Below are positions 17,622 to 26,096 of a DNA stretch of 45,236 bases, one piece after another. Below the pieces are notes generated by a model. It was given only the letters and a program-made list of their open reading frames with translations, made no database searches and was not told the origin of the DNA. This DNA comes from Phycisphaerae bacterium. GTDB taxonomy: Bacteria; Planctomycetota; Phycisphaerae; UBA1845. A program made the position numbers and the translations under genes. The stretch is taken from contig JAJDEA010000144.1 in assembly GCA_029260035.1 (NCBI GenBank), positions 1-45,236 on the forward strand. The letters run 5' to 3'. Positions within the stretch are counted from its first letter, which is position 1; every line of letters starts with the position of its first letter.

Positions 17622-18746
17622 ATGAACAACAAAGCCTTCGCATCAAATAACCTCTCAAGATCCGCGTCACGTCGCTCGTGGGCGCACCATGTTTTCAGGG
17701 CCGGACTTCCCCTGTTAACCATATTCATCACTTGCAGTTCGGGCCGCGCGGACCAGGTCGTCCTGGAAAATGCGAATTACATTGGCGCGGAGATTGTTGA
17801 TTTCAAGGAGGGAAGTGTTCGATTCCGCGAGGCGACGGGTGGCTATCGAAAGATTCCCGTAACAGAAATCAAATCGATCATTGTGGATCGCGCCCGTGGC
17901 TTTGATGATTTCAACCATGCGGAGCGCTTTCTGCTGCAAGGTGATTCCGTTAAAGCGGTCGTTCGATATAAGCGTTCAATGCGGATGGCTAAGGGGTTTT
18001 GGAAACCGCTTATCGCCGTGCGCCTTATTATCGCGTGCGATCGCGCGGGACGGACAGATGCCGCAGCCGCGGCGCTGATCGAAATTGTCAAGGACCCGGC
18101 TTCTCAACCTGCAGCAGGCCTACTGATTCCCCGCAACATTCCAAAACTGGCTAACTCTCGCTTCGCCGAAGCGGTTCGGCTTCTTAGCGTAGCTATGCGC
18201 GATAGCCCTGCACCAACGCAAAATATGCCATTGGCGATGTATCGATACGAATTGTTTCGCCGAACCGGTGACCGACGGGAAACAGAATCGGCGATAGAAA
18301 TTTCATCCAGAGAAATTCCAACATACTTGCGAACCGATCGGATTTACTCGATCGTACTTGCAGCATTGATGAAGCGACGGTCAGCGGGTACAGAATCGGA
18401 ATTGATTCCAGACATCAGTCGGGCAATCCGCGACTGCCCGATGAACAAACTCCCTGACTTTTTGCTGCTGAAGGGGCGAGTGCTTTTGGCTACTGCGGAA
18501 ACGCGAGATGAGCTAATCCGAGCGAGTTGGCCTTTTCTTCGCGTAGCCATTCACTCTTCAAAAGACTCTCGAGCTGCAATCGGCTTGCAGGGCGCCGCCG
18601 AGGTGTTGGAACAAATGGAAGAATATGCCAAGGCGAAGGCCTTGCTCAACGAATGTTTGAATCACGAAAAGGTAAACTCGGAAACCGCAACCACCGCAAG
18701 AGCTTCGCTTGACAGACTGAAAAATCGAAACACAGCGGACAGCTAA
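17622..18746 (+). CDS. Secreted TPR-like repeat protein of the vWA/ExbBD cluster
   Basis: A 374-residue protein with an unusually long basic start and an export signal (LPLLTIFITCSSGRA). A small beta-rich module follows (VVLENANYIGAEIVDFKEGSVRFREATGGYRKIPVTEIKSI is its extent, residues about 46-90), then helical repeats to the C-terminus with TPR-like spacing (for example EYAKAKALLNECLNHEK). It is probably periplasmic and could serve as a scaffold. It begins 21 bases after the vWA stop, with GGAGAG upstream. No enzymatic motif is seen. Confidence 0.65.
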   Translation: MNNKAFASNNLSRSASRRSWAHHVFRAGLPLLTIFITCSSGRADQVVLENANYIGAEIVDFKEGSVRFREATGGYRKIPVTEIKSIIVDRARGFDDFNHAERFLLQGDSVKAVVRYKRSMRMAKGFWKPLIAVRLIIACDRAGRTDAAAAALIEIVKDPASQPAAGLLIPRNIPKLANSRFAEAVRLLSVAMRDSPAPTQNMPLAMYRYELFRRTGDRRETESAIEISSREIPTYLRTDRIYSIVLAALMKRRSAGTESELIPDISRAIRDCPMNKLPDFLLLKGRVLLATAETRDELIRASWPFLRVAIHSSKDSRAAIGLQGAAEVLEQMEEYAKAKALLNECLNHEKVNSETATTARASLDRLKNRNTADS

Positions 18747-18790
18747 CAGGCTACGCGGCTTGACAATCCGCAACGAGGGAGGACGTTGAA

Positions 18791-19579
18791 TTGACCAAAC
18801 GCACCGCAACAACCATCGGGCTATTATCCTTTACATTCATACTGTGGCTAGCTGCCAGCGCCTTCGCGCAAGCCTCCGACTCCGGAGAAACCTTTGCAAA
18901 CGCGGATGTCAAGTACTTCGATTTCTTCGTCGTTAAAGGCGGCCCGATTGCTTTTGGACTTATCGCACTGTCCATTGTCACCGTTGCGCTGACAATCGAA
19001 CATGCTTTGACCATACGAAGAGCCACGCTCGTGTCCCCGGAATCACTTCGGGAGGCAAGCAGCTTGATCGAAAAGAAACAATACGTCGAAGCCATACGCT
19101 TTACAGCCGAAGACCCGAGCATGATTAGCTATGTATTGCATGCGGGACTGACCGACGCGCCCAACGGCTTTGGCTCTATGGAACGAGCAATCGAAGATGC
19201 TCTCGACGAACGCTCTGCCCGGCTTTTCCGAAAAATCGAATATGTCAACATCATCGGCGCCGTATCACCCATGATCGGCCTATTCGGAACGGTTGTCGGC
19301 ATGATTATGCTATTTGCGCAAATCCACGCTGAGGATGCTTTTCCGGGTGCCCGTATCGTGGCAGACAAAATTTCCATCGCGCTAATTACCACGTTCTGGG
19401 GCCTTGCGGTTGCCATCCCCGCAATCAGCGTCTATGCAGTCTTCCGAAACCGAATCGACGTCCTCACCGCAGAATGCGCCATCGCTGCAGAGCACGTCTT
19501 GCGAGCTTTCAAGCCAGGCGCGACATCGCAGGATGCGGCAGATCCAGCACTTCCGCAGGAACATCGGGTGGGCACCTAA
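18791..19579 (+). CDS. exbB: MotA/TolQ/ExbB-family proton channel subunit
   Basis: A 262-residue inner-membrane protein that should form the pentameric proton channel energising a periplasmic partner. An N-terminal signal peptide (ending ASAFAQ) precedes the first helix, an arrangement common in planctomycete and other ExbB forms. Conserved helices follow: IGAVSPMIGLFGTVVGMIMLF and ISIALITTFWGLAVAIP, the latter with the conserved TT..G..AIP pattern. Translation starts at TTG 18791, with GAGGGAGGA seven bases upstream. The first ExbD gene begins two bases after its stop, so translation is likely coupled. Confidence 0.88.
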   Translation: MTKRTATTIGLLSFTFILWLAASAFAQASDSGETFANADVKYFDFFVVKGGPIAFGLIALSIVTVALTIEHALTIRRATLVSPESLREASSLIEKKQYVEAIRFTAEDPSMISYVLHAGLTDAPNGFGSMERAIEDALDERSARLFRKIEYVNIIGAVSPMIGLFGTVVGMIMLFAQIHAEDAFPGARIVADKISIALITTFWGLAVAIPAISVYAVFRNRIDVLTAECAIAAEHVLRAFKPGATSQDAADPALPQEHRVGT

Positions 19580-19580
19580 C

Positions 19581-20036
19581 ATGCGATATCGCACAAGTCG
19601 AGCGGGCACAAACAACCTTGCACACTTCAACGCCACCCCAATGGTGGACGTCATCTTCATGCTGACGATTTTTTTTATGCTCGTCAGTCGATTCTCCTCG
19701 GCCGAACAAATTCCGCTGGAAATCCCAAGCCCGAATGACAGCCAAGCGGCTATTCTAAAAATGCCCGAACGAGTGATCATCAACTGCCAACTCGGCGCGT
19801 TAGGGCAAGGCGGGAGATCATCCGCCGTCTACAGCATAGGCCCCAACCAGCCCGAGTCGCTGGCTGTGATTGCTGATCGACTCAGTCTAATGAAACGCGA
19901 AACACCCAATATCCAAGTCGTGGTCCGAGCGGATCGCCGATTGCAATACGCCGATGTCCGGGCACTAATGCTCGTCATCGCGCAGCGAAAAATCGAAATG
20001 CTAAACATCGCCGCACACGTTAGCGCAGGTGAATGA
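19581..20036 (+). CDS. exbD: ExbD/TolR-family subunit 1
   Basis: A 151-residue protein with one N-terminal membrane helix (PMVDVIFMLTIFFMLV) carrying the protonatable Asp of the family, followed by a periplasmic domain (RVIINCQ to HVSAGE). It should pair with the TolQ/ExbB protein in proton-driven force transfer. Its ATG lies one base after the ExbB stop, and the next ExbD ATG lies one base after its own stop. The frame stays open upstream into exbB, but that part is overlap. Confidence 0.87.
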   Translation: MRYRTSRAGTNNLAHFNATPMVDVIFMLTIFFMLVSRFSSAEQIPLEIPSPNDSQAAILKMPERVIINCQLGALGQGGRSSAVYSIGPNQPESLAVIADRLSLMKRETPNIQVVVRADRRLQYADVRALMLVIAQRKIEMLNIAAHVSAGE

Positions 20037-20037
20037 A

Positions 20038-20559
20038 ATGAAAAAAACACCTTCAATGTGGCGCGAACGAGTAAGTGAAATAGATCAAGCCGAGCCAACA
20101 GAAAGCTCGCGCGAACGTCGGCGAAAGCGATCGAGTCGTCAACACGGCCCGCTTACCGTAAACCTCGCGCCCATGATCGATATGACGTTTCTCTTGCTGA
20201 TTTTCTTTCTGGTAACAACAACCTTTGAACGGGCGGAGGGAATACTGGCGTCCAAGGTTCCGAGCGACGGACAGGCTTCATCCGTCGCACTACCCCTAAG
20301 CCCGATCCTGGTGAGACTAAGCCAAACCGGACCAAGCCACGACGATTTCTTTATCCATGTCGAAGGCATAGACGAAAGTCCCGCGTCATTCGAGGAACTC
20401 TCGAAAGTGTTAAAGGGTCTGCAATCACAGCCCGGCTTTGATCACACCACGCCTGTTGTCATCCTGGCTGGTCCAGACGTGCTTTGGGACCACATCGTGG
20501 GTTGTTGGAATGCAGCCGTCGGCGCAGGCTGCACCAAAGTTGCTTTCGGCGAGAAATAG
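20038..20559 (+). CDS. exbD: ExbD/TolR-family subunit 2
   Basis: A second, divergent ExbD-like protein of 173 residues. A long basic cytoplasmic start (SSRERRRKRSSR) precedes the helix LAPMIDMTFLLLIFFLVT with the conserved Asp, then a periplasmic domain ending VGAGCTKVAFGEK. Two different ExbD proteins side by side suggest a heteromeric stator with the single ExbB. The ATG at 20038 is preferred to a GTG nine bases earlier. Confidence 0.87.
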   Translation: MKKTPSMWRERVSEIDQAEPTESSRERRRKRSSRQHGPLTVNLAPMIDMTFLLLIFFLVTTTFERAEGILASKVPSDGQASSVALPLSPILVRLSQTGPSHDDFFIHVEGIDESPASFEELSKVLKGLQSQPGFDHTTPVVILAGPDVLWDHIVGCWNAAVGAGCTKVAFGEK

Positions 20560-20564
20560 GATAC

Positions 20565-23387
20565 ATGCCCACAACACCTAGACACCAACAGCAGCAAGCG
20601 ACACCTGATATGCTTTTTATGCCAAACAAAAGGCACTTATTTACGATTGCTGTATTTATCCTCCTTGGGATCAGCGCTGCGACCGCTTCGCCAATAATCG
20701 CCGCCGAAGCAGGTTCGCCCGCTCCGGAAGAAACGCGACTCAATACGATGATCTTCAGAAAAGGCCTGAAGGACCGAGGCTTAACAGAAATACTAGCATT
20801 GCACCTGCAGGTCTATCCTCCGACGAATTCAACAACCGTCAAACTCCTGATGCGTGACGCCAAGCTCGCAGAATTCGCCGACACCCAACACTCAACCGAT
20901 GAAAGACTCACCGCCATCACGGAGGCCAATCAGATTCTTGAAGAGATCATCCAGGACAAGCCCGACGACCCCAGGCGGTTCGATTGGCTCTTCACCTTGG
21001 CGCACTCCCTCGTATATGACGAAGCGGAACCTTTCTTCACAAACGTGCTCTATCGAGGAGGTAGTCGGGAGGATCGGCGACGAGTTCTCGCCGCTACAGA
21101 CAGAGCGATCACCACATTGACCAAGCTACAACGTCAGCTCGGCAGCGAATTTCAACGGATCGATCAACTCGGTATCGACGAATTCGAGCAGATCGAAAAG
21201 ACTGGATATGTAGACGCTATTGATGCGATCGAACCCAAAGCGGATTACCTGCTACTGTGGGCGCTCTTCTATGACAGCCTCGCGCGCAACGAGCAGGACC
21301 CAATTAGAATTCGGCAGCTGAATCAGCTTTTGGCCAAGCTCGAGAGCAATTCGCTGTTGCTCGAAACCTCGCACATAACAAGCCGTGTACAAGTGCAAGC
21401 GCTGCTGCTTGCGGGGATGGCCAATCGCCTGCTAAACGATCATATCGCCGCACGCCAATTTCTTGGGCAGGCATTGGAAGTCGCGGCTCGCCTGACGGAC
21501 CTGGACGAACGCGAGCGAGTCCGGTGGGCCGTGACGCTGGGACATCTGGAGCGCGTTCGCAATGAGCGCGATGCGGGCCAATTCGAACAATCGCTCCGCG
21601 ATCTGCAAGACTTTAAGAATGAGGAAATCAAGAATTCTGCAAACGAATTTGGGCTTATGTTGGTCGCGGAATTAGCGCAGCGATCGGTCTACTTAGCTGA
21701 CGCACAAGCTGCAAAAAAGATCGGACGAACTGACCTCGCGGCGCGCCATCGAAAAGCCGCCTGGCAAGTTCTGCAACAACTCGCCGAAGCGCACCCGGAT
21801 CGTCGAGACGAAATCTATGCGACGCGTTATGAAACGTTTGACAAAAACGTGGACCACACCCTGCTGGACCCTTTCGATCAATGCGCTCTGATCGCCGGGC
21901 TATTATTTGATTCGAGCCAAACAAACAAAGACTCAGCCGCTATATTGGCACGCATCACGAGAATTGGCGAAAATTTCCTCTCGCAGCAAAAAAGCGAAAC
22001 AACAGCACTGGTCCCCGAAGTTCTCTACAACATAGCTGCTGCCGAGTTTCGCCGCGGGCGATCCGTCAAATCAGTCAAACGGTTTCTCAAGATCGCTCAG
22101 GATTTTCCAGGCTATACCCATGCACTGAAAGCAGCGACGTTCGCTACGGAAATCTGTACCGATTTGAATGAGGACCCCGAACTGCGTGCGCATCCTGAAT
22201 TTTCAGCCTTGTATTTATCCGCTTTGCAGACACTCGTGCAGCAATTTCCAAATAGCGTTGCCGCAACCTATTGGCGATTCTACTATGCACAACTCCTCGA
22301 AAATACAAAGCAATTCGATAAGGCCGCCTCGCAATACGCCCTTGTCGATCGCAGCCATCAATATTTCGACGAAGCTTCATTTCGACACCTGCGAAGCCTA
22401 GCCGAGGCTACCATGGCCATCGCGGAGAGCGACACCGGACAGACGATCGATGTTCGCCAGCGGGCTAACGATTTGTTTGAACTACAGAGATCGTTTCTAA
22501 GCCAAACAACAAACAAGCTCTCCAAATCATCAGACACCAAGCGAAAGGCCCACCTGAGAAGCTTCATCGGCAGGGCAAAACTTCTTGCGGCTGAGGTTCA
22601 GGTTCTTCCCACCATCGGACGCGCATCGCAATCTCTGGAAAGTCTGCGTGACTTTGAGAAAGACTACCCTGAAGAACGTTCGATCGCTGGTCGCGTGTGG
22701 CGGGTTCGGCTGCTCGCCTTTGAGCAACTCGGCCGATTGGACGAAGCCGCAAAGGCAATTCCGCACTACATCACTGCCGACCCCGAAGGGGCTGGGCCGA
22801 TGCTTCAAACGATCTACAACGCGCTTTCGGCAGAGTCGGAAAAGCTGCTCTCCTCCGCAGATCCAAATGGCGCCATGACCAAGGCCCAAGTTGCGTTGAT
22901 CGTCGCGCAGCAAATCAATCAATGGGCGGCCATCTATGCGGAGGATATAAAAGATGCCGATGGCAAGTCACTAACAATACAATTAGCTCAAGCCAATCTG
23001 CGAGCAGGCCAATACGCCCGCGCAGAGGAATTATTCCAACCGCTAGTCACAGAGATCAATCAAACATCAACTCCAAGCGACACACAGATCGACCCACAGG
23101 TCAACTATGGGTACGCGGACGCTGTTTTTCAGCAGAACAAATGGGGCATCGCACTCCCCTACTTCAACCAGTTGGCGACGAAAATGAAGCCTGACCAGCC
23201 ATTGCGTTGGCGGGCGCTCCTTCGAGACCTTCAATGCCGTACGTCACTTGGACAAAACGCGGCGGACGTATTGAAGGTAATCCAACAACAAAAATTTCTG
23301 TTTCCGGAAATGGGCGGCAGTTCGCTCTCCGAACAATTCGACAAACTGATGCGCGAAAACCAACGCCGACTGGATGGAAACCCGTAG
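20565..23387 (+). CDS. Large secreted TPR-type repeat protein, last gene of the cluster
   Basis: A 940-residue protein with a signal peptide (FTIAVFILLGISAATASPIIAA) and almost entirely helical, TPR-like content to the end: repeated patterns such as RRGRSVKSVKRFLKIAQDFPGY, and RAGQYARAEELFQPLV. No catalytic motif is seen. It starts five bases after the second ExbD stop, so it is in the operon. It probably acts in the periplasm as a protein-protein scaffold, perhaps contacting the vWA domain or ExbD. In-frame ATGs at 20610 and 20619 are alternative starts closer to the signal peptide. Confidence 0.75.
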   Translation: MPTTPRHQQQQATPDMLFMPNKRHLFTIAVFILLGISAATASPIIAAEAGSPAPEETRLNTMIFRKGLKDRGLTEILALHLQVYPPTNSTTVKLLMRDAKLAEFADTQHSTDERLTAITEANQILEEIIQDKPDDPRRFDWLFTLAHSLVYDEAEPFFTNVLYRGGSREDRRRVLAATDRAITTLTKLQRQLGSEFQRIDQLGIDEFEQIEKTGYVDAIDAIEPKADYLLLWALFYDSLARNEQDPIRIRQLNQLLAKLESNSLLLETSHITSRVQVQALLLAGMANRLLNDHIAARQFLGQALEVAARLTDLDERERVRWAVTLGHLERVRNERDAGQFEQSLRDLQDFKNEEIKNSANEFGLMLVAELAQRSVYLADAQAAKKIGRTDLAARHRKAAWQVLQQLAEAHPDRRDEIYATRYETFDKNVDHTLLDPFDQCALIAGLLFDSSQTNKDSAAILARITRIGENFLSQQKSETTALVPEVLYNIAAAEFRRGRSVKSVKRFLKIAQDFPGYTHALKAATFATEICTDLNEDPELRAHPEFSALYLSALQTLVQQFPNSVAATYWRFYYAQLLENTKQFDKAASQYALVDRSHQYFDEASFRHLRSLAEATMAIAESDTGQTIDVRQRANDLFELQRSFLSQTTNKLSKSSDTKRKAHLRSFIGRAKLLAAEVQVLPTIGRASQSLESLRDFEKDYPEERSIAGRVWRVRLLAFEQLGRLDEAAKAIPHYITADPEGAGPMLQTIYNALSAESEKLLSSADPNGAMTKAQVALIVAQQINQWAAIYAEDIKDADGKSLTIQLAQANLRAGQYARAEELFQPLVTEINQTSTPSDTQIDPQVNYGYADAVFQQNKWGIALPYFNQLATKMKPDQPLRWRALLRDLQCRTSLGQNAADVLKVIQQQKFLFPEMGGSSLSEQFDKLMRENQRRLDGNP

Positions 23388-23424
23388 CAAACCAAGACCC
23401 GTTCAGCAAAATGGCACAAACGCG

Positions 23425-23462
23425 CGAACGCTAGCGCAAGCTCTATTCTGCTGTAGCGTTCG
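23425..23462 (+). promoter_or_regulatory. Hairpin at the left end of repeat copy A
   Basis: CGAACGCT (23425-23432) is a perfect complement of AGCGTTCG (23455-23462), with the CTCTATTC block in the loop. The partner on the left lies outside the conserved repeat. Copy B has a weaker version (CGAGAGC with GCGCTCG). Confidence 0.4.
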
Positions 23463-23527
23463 TATACACTTCTTGCTTGCAGAGTAGATCGATTCGCCGC
23501 TACGCTTGACTGTTCGCTGCTATATGT
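23435..23527 (+). repeat. Dispersed intergenic repeat, copy A
   Basis: GCAAGCTCTATTC, TGTAGCGTTCG, a variable middle, GATTCGCCGCTAC, then TTGACTGTTCGCTGC and TATATG. It is the closest relative of copy B at 39764-39853: both share the string from TTGACTGTTCG to CTGCTATA without change. GTAGCG and CGCTAC within the element are complementary and could form the base of a stem. Confidence 0.7.
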
Positions 23528-23674
23528 TGACGCAACAAGTATTGGTTCGTAGACTCCCTGCGGCAACAGTTCTGGTTTTCGTACAGCTACTTGGCTCCAA
23601 TCGAAGATCGCTATTCGAAAAGTTAAGAGTCAAGAGTAATAGTAGAAATCACTCCAAGCCGCTGGAGATTACGG

Positions 23675-24256
23675 ATGTTTCGCCCCAACCGTCTTGATGT
23701 CGATCGAGCTTTTGTCTTGGAGATCGACATTCAGGAAAAACTCCTTCCTGCTATCAGCAATAAAGAAGAAGTTGTTCGAGCTTCACAGAAACTCCTTCAA
23801 GGCGTGCGCATCTTTGGTTTACCCGTGTTGGCGACGGAGCAATACCCCAAGGGCATCGGCCCCACTGATTCAAGAATCCTCTCAGACCTGAAATCCTGCG
23901 AAGCCGCGATGTTTGAGAAGTCGACGTTCAGTGCTTGTGATGACCAGGCCGTTCACGACGCTATGCGCAGAATGGATCGCCCGCAGGTTATTCTCTTAGG
24001 CATCGAAACGCACGTTTGCGTTCAACAAACAGCTCTCGATTTGCGCTCGATGGAGTATGACGTCTTCATCTGCGCCGATGCTGTTGGTTCTCGAAGCGAA
24101 GCGGATCGCCTTTGCGCCCTTAGCCGAATGCGTCAGGAAGGCGCATATATAACCACCGCTGAGAGCATTTTGTTCGAGCTTTGCAATCGGTGCGATACCG
24201 ACGCCTTTCGAGATATGCTCAACGTTATCAAGGCGTTTCCGCCAACAGAAAAATAA
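23675..24256 (+). CDS. Isochorismatase-like cysteine hydrolase
   Basis: A 193-residue member of the isochorismatase/nicotinamidase-like superfamily. The catalytic triad is present: Asp18 in LEIDIQEKLL, Lys82 in EKSTFSA and Cys115 in GIETHVCVQQTA, preceded by the usual cis-peptide region. Substrate cannot be told from sequence; it lacks an obvious nicotinamidase metal-binding signature. It is probably cytoplasmic. GGAG precedes the ATG; repeat copy A lies about 150 bases upstream in the same orientation. Confidence 0.85.
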   Translation: MFRPNRLDVDRAFVLEIDIQEKLLPAISNKEEVVRASQKLLQGVRIFGLPVLATEQYPKGIGPTDSRILSDLKSCEAAMFEKSTFSACDDQAVHDAMRRMDRPQVILLGIETHVCVQQTALDLRSMEYDVFICADAVGSRSEADRLCALSRMRQEGAYITTAESILFELCNRCDTDAFRDMLNVIKAFPPTEK

Positions 24257-24295
24257 CGGCGATCACTCATTCTACTCGCCAATCGAGGAAAAGTT

Positions 24296-24541
24296 GTGAC
24301 TCATCGAACGGAATTCGAAGATTACCCCGACGAGGAATGGGTTGACGACGAAGACGATGATGACGTCGAATGGATGGTTTGTCCGGCCTGCCATCAAGAC
24401 GTCCACGAGGACACGCAGCAATGTCCGCACTGTGGCGATTGGATTACTCCGACCTATCCCAAACGACCAACACGACAACTGGCTGGGGCGATCATCGTCC
24501 TTCTTCTAATCATTGCGCTTGTAGCGCTAACCATTCGATGA
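24296..24541 (+). CDS. Small zinc-ribbon membrane protein
   Basis: An 81-residue protein that starts at a GTG with GAGGAA upstream. A very acidic start (DDEDDDD) precedes a CPAC...CPHC zinc ribbon (about residues 29-46), and a single transmembrane helix (GAIIVLLLIIALVALTI) forms the C-terminus. Such tail-anchored zinc-ribbon peptides are common in planctomycetes. The next gene also starts with a zinc ribbon. Function unknown. Confidence 0.75.
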   Translation: MTHRTEFEDYPDEEWVDDEDDDDVEWMVCPACHQDVHEDTQQCPHCGDWITPTYPKRPTRQLAGAIIVLLLIIALVALTIR

Positions 24542-24566
24542 CGCCATCGCAAACTGAATAATACAA

Positions 24567-24583
24567 TGCCCCAATCGGGGGCA
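24567..24583. terminator. Small GC hairpin between two zinc-ribbon genes
   Basis: TGCCCC (24567-24572) pairs with GGGGCA (24578-24583) around a five-base loop. No run of T follows on the plus strand, so it may be a weak or factor-aided terminator, or only chance structure. Confidence 0.3.
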
Positions 24584-24614
24584 ATGAAAAACACCTGTCG
24601 GGTCAGAAATTGCC

Positions 24615-26060
24615 ATGATCCCGTCAACCCAAACAACCGATCAACACCCCCATTGCCCAGAGTGTGATTACGACTTGACCGGCACCGCTGGCCCACGTTG
24701 CCCATCGTGTGGCTGGTTCGTCGTTCAGGCCGAAATCGTGCGAGACAACTTCGCTGACGCAAGACTGAAACGATTCACAATAGCGGTCACGAGCTTCGCC
24801 ATCGGATCAGCCACCTTTTGGATCGCAGCCAAATTGGTATTTCGTAGCAGCAACCTGCACCTGCTGGACGGCGTAGCTGTGCTCGCAGCACTTCTGGGCG
24901 CGTTCGGCCATGCAGCGCTTGCATTGCGAACTATTGATTTTCGAATGCAAGTAAGCCGATCCTGTTGGCCTAGGCGAAGGGACGAACTGAGCCAAATCCT
25001 CCAATTCTGCGGCGTCGCGTCAATCCTGGTAGGCTTCATTGGCGCAAGCAGCGCGCTGACCTTCAGGCCGACGACCCCTATCATGAAAGGCGTCGTCGCC
25101 AATGGCGTATTCGAATTCTTCCTTTCTGGTATTTTCTTTGCGATCCCTGGCGCAACGTTACTCTTGCTTCGAATGGTCTCTTTCCGCGAACCCTCGCCTA
25201 TGCGAGAGAACGGCGTCGGACAGATGAACGACACTCTCCAAGACAGTAGCAGTAACCTTTCATATGGTATCGATGTGCTCGGACCCATCGATCCCGAACA
25301 GGTTTTGCAGCGAATTGTTTCAGAGCCTAGAGGAACAAGCGCCCGGATCGAAGCAGCTATTGAACAAACCTGGCAAGCCGAATTGGCCCTCGCAAGAGAA
25401 ACCGGGACTCAACTATTCAACGGAAGCTTAGTCCGTGTCGTCAATTCCAAGATTCACGAATCACTCCTCGAACTAACACTCAGCGAAACGACCTACCGCG
25501 AATTCCTCGGCACGAATCTCCACAACCCGAACCTCGTGCGCGCCGAAGACAATAATTGCTTCGCAGACGCGATGGGAACAAGCATGCTTGTCAAGACAAA
25601 GGACGGACATCTGGCACTTGGAAGACGAAGTGAGAACGTCGCCTACCATGCAGGCTTGATCCACCCTTTCGGCGGGATGCTTGAGACGACAGATCGCAAG
25701 GCGGACGGCTCATTCGACCTGAGTGGTAGCATCCTGCGAGAACTGCTGGAGGAAGTCGGAGTCAAACAGAGCGAAGTGAAACATCTTACAATCCTGGGCA
25801 TCGTTCGGGACCGCCATATTCACCAACCAGAGATGTTGTTCGAAGGGCAAGTCGAACTTAATCGCGTCGAACTCGAAGCCCGGTTCTTAAATGCCCGTGA
25901 CCATTCAGAACACTCGCACCTCGAGTTCGTCCCGGATCATCCCGCCGTAATCCTTCGCTTCCTAAACGAAACGAACGAACTAACCCCGGTCGCCCAAGCT
26001 ATGTTGACGCTCCATAGCCGAATCAATCGGGGAGAGGATTGGGACGAAACACTTCGTTAG
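24615..26060 (+). CDS. Zinc-ribbon/four-helix membrane domain fused to a NUDT22-like Nudix hydrolase
   Basis: A 481-residue protein. Residues about 14-34 form a zinc ribbon (CPEC...CPSCGW); about 50-190 contain four hydrophobic helices; the C-terminal half is a Nudix hydrolase. Before the Nudix box there is LFNGSLVRV and TYREFLGTNL, which I recall from the NUDT22/plant NUDT9 group that acts on UDP-sugars. The box ends RELLEEVGV (Arg375, Glu379, Glu380), but an inserted loop separates it from the leading Gly-Gly. The frame is continuous, so fusion rather than two genes is read, though internal ATGs exist near 25201. Likely membrane-tethered nucleotide-sugar or related pyrophosphatase; substrate unproven. 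Confidence 0.75.
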   Translation: MIPSTQTTDQHPHCPECDYDLTGTAGPRCPSCGWFVVQAEIVRDNFADARLKRFTIAVTSFAIGSATFWIAAKLVFRSSNLHLLDGVAVLAALLGAFGHAALALRTIDFRMQVSRSCWPRRRDELSQILQFCGVASILVGFIGASSALTFRPTTPIMKGVVANGVFEFFLSGIFFAIPGATLLLLRMVSFREPSPMRENGVGQMNDTLQDSSSNLSYGIDVLGPIDPEQVLQRIVSEPRGTSARIEAAIEQTWQAELALARETGTQLFNGSLVRVVNSKIHESLLELTLSETTYREFLGTNLHNPNLVRAEDNNCFADAMGTSMLVKTKDGHLALGRRSENVAYHAGLIHPFGGMLETTDRKADGSFDLSGSILRELLEEVGVKQSEVKHLTILGIVRDRHIHQPEMLFEGQVELNRVELEARFLNARDHSEHSHLEFVPDHPAVILRFLNETNELTPVAQAMLTLHSRINRGEDWDETLR

Positions 26061-26096
26061 GCGAATGCGGTGGATGTGGAGCAGAACCTAGCGGGG

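Noticed and set aside
18760..18765. TTGACA just before the exbB start
   Set aside because: It is 25 bases before the start codon with no -10 box at the right distance, so a promoter is unlikely.
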